From Prorocentrum cordatum (Eukaryota > Sar > Dinophyceae > Prorocentrales > Prorocentraceae), in the NCBI GenBank assembly GCA_963575745.1, contig CAUYUJ010000359.1, positions 182,133-215,632 of the forward strand: a stretch of 33,500 bases of DNA, read 5' to 3'. The notes beneath the pieces are model-generated. The model ran no database searches. It was not told the DNA's origin and saw nothing but the letters and a program-made list of their open reading frames with translations. Both the position numbers and the translations under genes were made by a program. Below are positions 26,720-33,500 of the stretch, in pieces. Positions within the stretch are counted from its first letter, which is position 1, and every line of letters starts with the position of its first letter.

Positions 26720-27440
26720 GGGGTCCCACACCTCCCTGTGACATTCGCCTCACGCTCCCGGTACCGCGCGTTCCGGCCCCAGAGGACCCGCACAACGCCC
26801 ACGGACAGCCCAAGACGACCCCAAGAGGACGTAAAAGAAAAGCCCAAGACGCTCCCAAGCAACCCAAGATAGTCTTCGGTCGGCTCTCCAGGTTGCCAGG
26901 AAGCCTCCAAAAGACCTTAAGAGAGCTCCGAGAGGCCTTCCGAGAGCGTCCGGAGAACCTAAAGGCGTTAAGTGTCATTGTTTGTTGTTTAGGTTTTTGG
27001 CCTTCTCACCATGTCATGCTTCCAACGCTCCGAGACGGCCGAACAGCCTCCCAAAACCGCCCCAAGACCGCCCAAGAGGCTCCCCAGACGGCCCCAAGAC
27101 GGGCCAAGAAGGTCCCAAGATTGCCGAAGAGGCGCCCAGGACAGCCCCAGACCTTTCAGAACAGGCCCAAGATGGGCCCAAGAGCAGGAAGGAGCAGGAG
27201 GTCTCCAGAGACCCCTCCGAGGGGCCTCCGGAACCTCCCAGAGGCCCCCAACACACTCCAGACCCTTGAGAAGCCCAGAAAAAGCCCTGACGAGGCCCCA
27301 AAACACAGCCCAAGAGAGCTTCGAGAGCTGTCCCGAGAGAGCCCGAACAGGGTAAAATCGGTGATTTCCACTGGTTTGTTGTACGCGGTTCGCCTTCTCA
27401 CGTTATCCCGCTTCCAACGCTCAAACACCGAGGAACCTCA
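26720..27440. repeat. ~764-bp tandem duplication, unit 2
   Basis: The same block order, offset by 764 bp: 'CCACACCTCCCTGTGACATT', 'ACGCTCCCGGTACCGCGC', 'CACCATGTCATGCTTCCAAC' (27007) and 'CCCGCTTCCAACGCTCAAAC' (27407). About 80% alike by eye. Confidence 0.85.
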
Positions 27441-28090
27441 GAAAAGTCCACAGGTTCCCTTTTTCCCGAGTTGGGATTCCTACTCATTATCTTCTTCCTC
27501 GAGCCTCATAAAGACTTCGGGGTCACATGCAAAGAGTTGTCGGGAATCTTGTTGAACCCTCTGACGCTGTCTTGGCACTCTCTTGAATCGTCTTCGCAGC
27601 CTTTCGGCTGCCCCTGAAACCAGCATAAAAATCGAGATCCCATGATCCCATGAATTGAAACAGTATGAAAATCATTTTTTCCCCGAAATCATCCTCTGTT
27701 TATTTTTGCACGAAGACCCCGAGAGGCATCCCAAAAGGCCGTGGCATGCATCCAGAAAACATCTAACCCACAGCCCAGGTACGGCAACTTGAAAAAAAGA
27801 AATCCCACAATTCTTTTTTTGGTCAAGTTCGTCCCCCCCTGTCCACTCTCGCACAACAGACCACAATGAAGGCCCCCTCTCAGCTCCCAGAAAAGAAACC
27901 AGGAAGCCTTTGAGAGCCCCAAATCGTTGAAACCCTGACAGAAATTAATGATTTCCGCGTTTCCACAGTTCCCCTCCTGTGCGGTTCCGAGGCTTGCGCA
28001 GGGCCTCCAAGAGAGTCCATGGATGTATTCCATGAGTTAGCCCATCAACACTAGCTAGAATTTGAGCGCGCGCGAAGCGCGCGATGGTTC
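27441..28090. other. Lower-GC spacer with a hairpin
   Basis: No gene recognised. AACTTG…AAAAAAAGAA pairs with TTCTTTTTTT…CAAGTT at 27786-27829. 'AACCCACAGCCCAGGTACGG' (27763) recurs at 29727 with two changes. 28067-28085 is a GCGCGCGAAGCGCGC palindrome. Confidence 0.5.
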
Positions 28091-28093
28091 TAA

Positions 28094-28115
28094 TATACAC
28101 ACGTATATGTGTGTA
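28094..28115. repeat. TACACACGTATATGTGTGTA palindrome
   Basis: Near-perfect inverted repeat of alternating purine-pyrimidine. Confidence 0.7.
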
Positions 28116-28149
28116 CATTCAGATAAATCCGTAAGAAGCTTTGCGGGTT

Positions 28150-28740
28150 TATGAGGGCCCCCGGCTCCCCGAGCCCCTTGGAGAGCCCGAAACGGCACCG
28201 GAGGGCCACGAAACGGCACTGGAGTTCCCCAGAAGTGCCCCGAGATGGCCCAAGGAGGCCCCGAGGCGACCAGAGACAGCCCCGAGATGGCCCAAGACCG
28301 CCCTCAGACGGCCTAAGATGCTCCCAAGACGGCCCCATAGGCCACCAAGACGCCCCAGGACGGCTCCGAGGGGACACCCTAGAGGGCCCCAAGAGGCCGA
28401 AAAGATTTTCCGTGGGTTTCTTACGGATTCTGAGATTCTCGCGCTCTCAACCGTTTGGACCCCCCAGACGGCCCAAGAGACCTCCAGGATTGCCCAGAGC
28501 CAAGAGGAGCTCAAGAAAGCCCCAAGACAGCCCCGGAGGGGCCCAAGGGGGGCCCAAGAGGCCTCCAAGACGGCCCAATAGACCCCATGAGGCCCCCAAG
28601 ACGGCCCAACAAGCTCCCAAGAGGCCCCCAAGACAGGCCAAGAGGGCCCCGAGCCTGCACACGAGGACCCCAAGACGGCCCTAGATGCTGTGAAGCTGGC
28701 CCCAGAGGGCATCGCGCGCCCCAAAAGAGCCCCAGGAGGA
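28150..28740. repeat. CCCCAAGACGGCCC array
   Basis: Degenerate 10-15-bp units ('GGCCCAAGAGGCC', 'CCCAAGACGGCC'), the reverse complement of the 16-18 kb motif. An AT-richer linker lies at 28395-28450. Confidence 0.9.
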
Positions 28741-28901
28741 ACCCCAAGAGGGCTTGAAGAGGCGAAAATCATCGATTCCACGTTGGTTGCCGATCGCACA
28801 CCGCAGCTTGCTGGAATTTGCGCGCCGGAGACAGAAGCGCGCGTCGGCTAACCTCGACTCACGCAGCTCCGTGGATTTACTCCACGGGTCCACACTAGTG
28901 C

Positions 28902-28941
28902 ATATATACACACACATATATATATATACACACATATACAC

Positions 28942-28973
<32 letters not shown>

Positions 28974-28975
28974 TA
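28902..28975. repeat. (TA)n/(CA)n microsatellite
   Basis: Mixed ATATAT and ACACAT alternation over about 74 bp. Confidence 0.95.
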
Positions 28976-29049
28976 TGGGTAGGGGGGCCCTGGCACCCCA
29001 AAAGTATACTGATTTGTCTTCCAGCCGTCTCGGGCCCGGCGGGGGGCGC

Positions 29050-29720
29050 CAAAAAACGTCAAAGGGGGCCGAGAGACGTCCAAGAGAGCGCCAAGATGGC
29101 CCAAGAGCGTTCCGAGAGAGCCCAAGACCGCACAAGAGCGTTTCAAAATTGGTCCAACATGGCTTGAGGACAGCCCAAGAGGGCTTCAAGACGGCCAAGA
29201 TAACCTTCAATAATCATTCCTACGAGGCACCCAGGCGGCGAAAGAAGTAGGTTTCCCGATGTTGGTTGAAGGTTTGTCGTGTTCTCGCTGTTTCATGCTT
29301 CCGACGGTCCAAGACAGCCCACGAGGCCCCAGAAGTCACCTCAAGACAGCCCAAGAGGCACCCAAAGAGGGCGCCACGACGGCGCAAGAGAGTCCCAAGA
29401 CGGCCCAAGAGTGCCCCAAGACGGCTCAAGAGGCACCTAAGATCGCCCAAGAGGGCCCCAAAACGGCCCTAAGAGGGGCGCGAGAGGGGGAGCACGAACC
29501 GACAATTAGAGCTTTCCGCCCCAAGTGGCCTCCAGGAGGCCCCAAGAGGCCCCCAACAGAGCCCAAGAGGCCCTCTAGAGGCCCCCTAGAGACCCCATGA
29601 GGCCCCAAAGGGGCCCAAAAAGACGCCCCACGAGCACCCCAAACGGACCCCAAGAGGCTTCCAAAACTGCCTTGGCCCCCGGGAAGCCCCCCACGAATTC
29701 CAAACGAACGTCCAAGAGGC
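29050..29720. repeat. CCCCAAGAGGCC array
   Basis: Units as at 28150-28740, interrupted at 29210-29310 by an AT-richer linker with 'GTTTCATGCTTCCGACGGTC', a variant of the 26257/27007 linker. Confidence 0.88.
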
Positions 29721-29929
29721 CTTTAACCCACAACCCAGGAACGGTGGCGAGATGGGCCAGATCCCAATATCGGGAACGTGAACCGAAAACCCGAGATCTT
29801 CGCCCCAGGAGTCCCCCAGGAGGGGTGAAGAGGTCCCCCAGAAGCTTGGCGACAGATCACGATGGCGCCTGCGAGCCGACCCGGCCAGTTTCGCCCATGA
29901 CGTCCCCGCATTTCTGGGCACAGAGATGC

Positions 29930-30025
29930 CGCGTGCGAGGGGAGCAACCGCTGAGGAGGAGTGCGAAGAGAAAGAGGAGGAGGAGGATGAGGAGGAGAAG
30001 GAGTAAAAGGAACAGGAGGTGGAAG
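29930..30025. repeat. GA/GGA-rich tract
   Basis: Imperfect GGAGGA/GAAGA run. Confidence 0.8.
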
Positions 30026-30439
30026 TATAATGATCGTATTACTGTCAGACAGGTGCTTGTGTTTCCGATGCTCCCGGGACACTCCTCGTCGCCAGGGCTG
30101 CACGCGGCTCGATCATGCCTTGCGATGGTGGCCAGTGCACTGCCGACCAAGACGTTTCACGGGCCCGTTCGCGTTCAGATTGCGGGCATGTCTCGAATGG
30201 TCCGCTTGTTTTGGCAGGTGGACGTGTGTCTTTTCAGAGCCGCATGGTCCTTTTTGGCTTTTTGGTTAGCGTTTGGGGCTGTTTCGGACCCCTCCAGGGC
30301 TTATCATGCTTGGCTGGCGGGGGGGCGAGGCACCTGAGCCCGGGTGCTGGGATCGCCTGGGGCAGCGTTGGGCAGACCCGGCGACCCCAACGGCGGTGCC
30401 AGGGAGGTTCCGGGAAAGGGTTGCCTTAAAAGAGTTCGG
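30026..30439. other. No recognisable gene
   Basis: A plus frame (29597-30337) crosses the array into this region; no motif. Confidence 0.4.
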
Positions 30440-30965
30440 TGCGCCCCATGAGCCACAGAGGCTCTGGCCCGTTTCACTTCTATCATCATTGGAACACCGG
30501 GTCCGAGATGCCCTGACTGAGGTGCTATGGCACATTTCGCCTGAGACATCCTCACAACTCTGGGTTCCAATTTGCGGTTCGCGAGGTGCTCAGGCATGTT
30601 TCGCCTGAGACATCCTCGGAACCCCAGGTTCCGAGATGGCTTGACTTGAGGTGCCCTGACCCGTTCGCCTCCTGAGACATCGTCACAATTCTGGGTTCGA
30701 AGATGCGGTTCGCGAGGTGCTCAGGCCCGTGTCGGTCGATATCCTCGGACCCCCCGGCTGCGAGATAAGGTGATCTGGCCCGTTTCACCTGAGACATCTT
30801 TACAATTCTGAGTTCGGAGATGCAGTTAGCGAGGTGCTCAGACCCGTTTCGGTCGAGCCATCTTCGGACCCCCCGGGCTGCGAGATGCCCTGGCACTTTG
30901 GCCCGCTTCGCCAGAGACATCCTCGGATACTCGGAACTCTGGGCTCCGACTGCCAGGGCCGCGCG
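30440..30965. repeat. ~63-bp tandem array, eight units
   Basis: 'GGCCCGTTTCGCCTGAGACA'-like starts at about 30466, 30529, 30593, 30658, 30724, 30777, 30840 and 30900. Each continues with 'TCCTCACAATTCTGGGTTC', 'GAGATGCGGTT' and 'GCGAGGTGCTCA'. Units alternate between an 'ACAATTCTG' and a 'CGGACCCCCCGG' version, hinting at a ~126-bp dimer. Confidence 0.9.
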
Positions 30966-31290
30966 ATTCGGGGGATGCCATCCCATCCTCGGGAAGGCTC
31001 TTGGCGGGGCCGTGACCGATACGAATCGTGTGCGAGCATGTGCGGATTGACCGAAGCCTCTCTTATTAGGGATAATCGGAGGTATGTTCTTGAGAGTGTG
31101 TGGCACGCGCGTCAAGATGTCCACGTGTAAACTGGAGATTCGCATTCAGTCGAAATATCAGTAGTAGCATGACCTGGGTGTATGTGCTTCACGCTGGAAG
31201 GTGACATTGAATGAGTTCTTTGCAGGGGTTGCCCCCGGTGCCGGGGGACGGCTGGGAGAAGAGGCAAGTAACAGAACACACGGAAACCCG
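30966..31290. other. No recognisable gene
   Basis: Average GC; short frames only. Confidence 0.4.
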
Positions 31291-31292
31291 CC

Positions 31293-31336
31293 ATGTATAT
31301 ATATATATATATATATGTATACCTATATATATATAG
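31293..31336. repeat. (TA)n microsatellite
   Basis: Two TA runs separated by GTATACC. Confidence 0.95.
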
Positions 31337-31414
31337 TTCGCCGCCTCTCTTGCCAGCTCATGGCCCCAAGTTTTTCATACATAGTCAGCATTGCCAGTCC
31401 ACGCCAGTCGTGGG

Positions 31415-31570
31415 AAGTAGGTATTCGGGCTCCCAGATCCAGTCTAGTTTAAAACGCTTTCCTACCTCAAGAGTCGATGGTTTTGTTGTTCGGTATTCTT
31501 CTTTGGGCGAGCCCCAACCCAATCTACTTTCACCTTCCTACTCAATGTTTCTATATACTTCCGACTGGCT
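31415..31570. repeat. Dispersed repeat I, copy 3
   Basis: 'GGCTCCCAGATCCAGTCTAG', 'TTTCCTACCTCAAGAGTCGA', 'CCCAATCTACTTTCACCTTC' and 'CAATGTTTCTA'. Collinear with copies at 14835 and 25425. Confidence 0.7.
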
Positions 31571-31875
31571 GGTAAGACCGAGCGATTTTCCAAGGTTTCC
31601 CTTGCATCCTCTCCCTTCGGCCCACCCCTGGCCACGTTCGCTGGCCGCGCCCCGCTCGAAGAGTGTTGGCATGACCTTCCAAGGCCTTTGCATCCTTAGC
31701 GCGCATCCTTACTATCATTTTTGTAAGGCATCTCGGGATGCTCGGACCGCAGTACCCGTTGCGGCGTGCACTGCGACAGAGAGGAGAAGAGGATCGAGGA
31801 TCCCAGACCACTGGCCTAACGATTTGTTCAACCCCGGTGCCAAGAGCTCCAGCCATCAGCGGCGAGCAAGGGCGG
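31571..31875. other. No recognised gene
   Basis: 31670-31720 resembles 21085-21140; 31730-31775 resembles 20755-20795 ('TCTCGGG.TGCTCGGACC'). Confidence 0.35.
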
Positions 31876-32020
31876 AAGTGAGAGGGAGAAGGCCTCCTCA
31901 GAAGGAGAAGCCCTCGCGCCTTCTGATGGGTTTCTGCGTCTCTGGGAAAGGCTGAGAACACTTCTCAGAAGGCCAGGTGACTTTCGGGCCTTCTGAGAGG
32001 GCCTTCTCCTTCTCACTTAC
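31876..32020. mobile_element. Foldback element H
   Basis: 144 bp with ~29-bp arms: left AAGTGAGAGGGAGAAGGCC, right GGCCTTCTCCTTCTCACTT. 'CTCAGAAGG' follows inside both arms and further CCTTCTGA/TCAGAAGG pairs lie in the loop. On the minus strand the right end reads GG|GTAAGTGAGA, a consensus-like 5' splice site exactly at the end of the neighbouring frame. Confidence 0.8.
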
Positions 32021-32936
32021 CCCCCTCGTTCGACGTCAAAGACAGTCGTCCACGATCACGTCGGAAGTTTGGGAGCAACCACCAACGCGAACAAGGCCCC
32101 CCAGTTTGGGCCCACCTCCGGTTTGGGTCCTGGTTCCTGGCCGGGCCAGAAGGCCGCATCCCGCAAGATCCTGGCCCAGGGCGGCCCTGCGGAGGCTTGG
32201 TGGTGGTATACGTTTCTGTTCCGCAGGCGACTACGAGATCTGTGGCTCGAACCACGACCGGCCCGCATTCAAGAGCGTGGATTGCGGCCAGGGCTTCCCT
32301 GGGACGGAAGTCAGAAGGGCGGGAGTTGCAGACGAATATACAGCAGTTTCCGCGCGTGGCTTGCAATTTGGGCTTTCTGTCTGTCAGCCGGCCATAGTGT
32401 GCAGATAGGCCAGAAAACCGAACAATGTCCGCACATGTGATCGTTTTGTTATTCATTATTTTGCCGATCGGCGCGGGCCCTCGTACCCCCTCCCCATCCC
32501 CCCCGATCTTGGCTGTTTTTGGCGCTTGTTTCAGGCAGTTAGAGTCTCCTCCATAGTACGCACTGGTCGCGCTAAGCAGAAGTCCAGAGCCAGACCCCCC
32601 CCCCTTCCCCCCATTCCGCCCAATGTCGAAACCCCGAATAAGAAAACGCTCACAATCTGGAGGACCGAGATGGGGATGGAAAGCATGCGGACGAAGACTC
32701 ACAGCAATTCTTGCCCCTTCTGAACAGAAATTGTTGTCTACTTCGCCACGGGCGCTGTCCACTTGAGACAAAAATTCACCTGCCCAACAAGGGCCGCTGC
32801 CGATGATGGACAACATGTGCTGTTGGCCATCGTGCTCATGTTTCATGCACCGATCTCTTGCGTGCGACGCATACCCACAGCCCTCAATAAGGACGTGGCC
32901 ATGTGCTAGTTTCCAAACCCAGGCCACGATGTACAT
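32013..32936 (-). CDS. Hypothetical protein, 307 codons, unrecognised
   Basis: ATG at 32936, stop TGA at 32013-32015. It is the longest ATG-initiated frame outside repeats, in DNA of only moderate GC where so long a frame is unlikely by chance. Composition is mixed, with Cys/His-containing stretches, a Gly run near residues 110-117 and segments such as 'NKTITCADIVRFSGLSAHYG' and 'DFRPREALAAIHALECGPVV'. No signal peptide, membrane segment or domain is recognised. The stop lies inside the inverted-repeat arm of element H, next to a GTAAGT, so the true exon may end at 32021. It could also be chance. Confidence 0.35.
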   Translation of the reverse strand: MYIVAWVWKLAHGHVLIEGCGYASHARDRCMKHEHDGQQHMLSIIGSGPCWAGEFLSQVDSARGEVDNNFCSEGARIAVSLRPHAFHPHLGPPDCERFLIRGFDIGRNGGKGGGSGSGLLLSATSAYYGGDSNCLKQAPKTAKIGGDGEGVRGPAPIGKIMNNKTITCADIVRFSGLSAHYGRLTDRKPKLQATRGNCCIFVCNSRPSDFRPREALAAIHALECGPVVVRATDLVVACGTETYTTTKPPQGRPGPGSCGMRPSGPARNQDPNRRWAQTGGPCSRWWLLPNFRRDRGRLSLTSNEGGK

Positions 32937-33384
32937 ACAACGCCGACTCCCAGATTCTCAGCCCATTCCCCAGGATCTGTTCCTCTTGAGTCCTCTGTGC
33001 TGGTCCCGAGTCCTGGCGAGGGGCCCAAGAGGCCGGGAATTGCAAGTCGATGTTGAAGTGTCCTCCGTGTTGTTTTACGAACCGAGGGGTCTTGGAAGTT
33101 CTCCTTGTCACCTTTACACGTCGCGAATAGCGGGGTTGAACACATCACTTGACGATTACTACTTACCGGTACGCACGGGCGAACTGTTTTCTCCCTGGGG
33201 CTTACTACCGTCGGAGATCTCTGACGTGGTCCCACCCACAACGAGGACTTGAAAATGTTCCTGTGTTCGTTGTGTCGAGGGAAACTGAAAGATCCGAAGT
33301 TTCTGTTTGTTCGAAATCATTCCCCTCATCATTTCTCCCACCCTCCTACCTCCCCAGTAAGACTGCTGTCAGTAGTATTACTAG

Positions 33385-33385
<1 letters not shown>
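32937..33385. other. No recognised gene
   Basis: Overlapping frames (32803-33252 + and 32906-33241 -) lack motifs; neither is preferred. Confidence 0.35.
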
Positions 33386-33441
<56 letters not shown>

Positions 33442-33500
33442 GACTACGACTACTACTACGACTACTACTACGACTACTACTACTACTACTACTACTACTA
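33378..33500. repeat. (TAC/CTA)n microsatellite, runs off the window
   Basis: Pure TAC triplets with a few GAC changes to the last base. Confidence 0.97.

Noticed and set aside
28067-28085. GCGCGCGAAGCGCGC palindrome as a separate mobile element
   Set aside because: Too short, with no conserved boundaries; kept only as a palindrome within the spacer.
1-33500. Spliced-leader RNA gene expected for a dinoflagellate
   Set aside because: No match to the conserved leader ending TTTTGGCTCAAG was seen on reading the window; similar GGCTCAA strings (1441, 16042) lack the rest.

Overview
Nuclear DNA of a eukaryote with a large, repeat-dominated, GC-rich genome. A dinoflagellate is the best guess (inference). 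The reasons are a non-LTR-type reverse transcriptase relic with the 'RRLIG…GAEA' block seen in dinoflagellate retroelements, very GC-rich coding sequence, sparse genes, many simple repeats and a high density of short foldback elements. No rRNA, tRNA, CRISPR array, bacterial operon or plasmid feature is visible.

Only two stretches carry recognisable protein domains. At the left edge on the minus strand is a frameshifted reverse transcriptase that runs off the window (1-1116). At 13.4-14.5 kb on the plus strand is an open frame with an SR-like N-terminus and two perfect CX7CX5CX3H zinc fingers; it is the best candidate for a real host gene. A degenerate gag-like zinc knuckle with a following coding-like frame (3.07-3.53 kb), coding-like GC-rich pieces at 5.6-9.2 kb and an unrecognised 307-codon minus-strand frame at 32.0-32.9 kb are weaker calls.

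The rest is repeat structure. 0-5.6 kb: RT relic, (TCC)n tract, gag-like relic, an ~80-bp tandem array (3.92-4.60 kb) and degenerate ~66-bp repeats. 5.6-10.4 kb: GC-rich sequence with decayed coding-like pieces, then CT, C, CA and A tracts. 11.36-12.13 kb: three successive minisatellite or trinucleotide arrays. 12.5-13.1 kb: two ~175-bp foldback elements. 16.4-18.7 kb: arrays of a short GGCCTCTTGGGG-type motif organised into ~300-bp higher-order units, followed by a ~90-bp tandem array (18.8-19.75 kb). 19.8-23.2 kb: a dense cluster of short inverted-repeat elements of at least six families. 25.95-29.7 kb: the same GC-rich motif in the opposite orientation, including a ~764-bp tandem duplication. 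30.4-31.0 kb: a ~63-bp tandem array. 31.9-32.0 kb: another foldback element. The window ends inside a (TAC)n tract.

The most interesting signal is the collection of short non-autonomous foldback (MITE-like) elements. Two families (elements at 15.03-15.20, 20.81-20.98 and 21.79-21.96 kb) are flanked by 9-10-bp direct repeats that place a GT at the left and an AG at the right, so exact removal would leave one repeat copy. That is the geometry expected of introner-type (intron-creating) transposons. I could run no database search or RNA mapping, so all family names, functions and organism statements beyond the visible motifs are inference.
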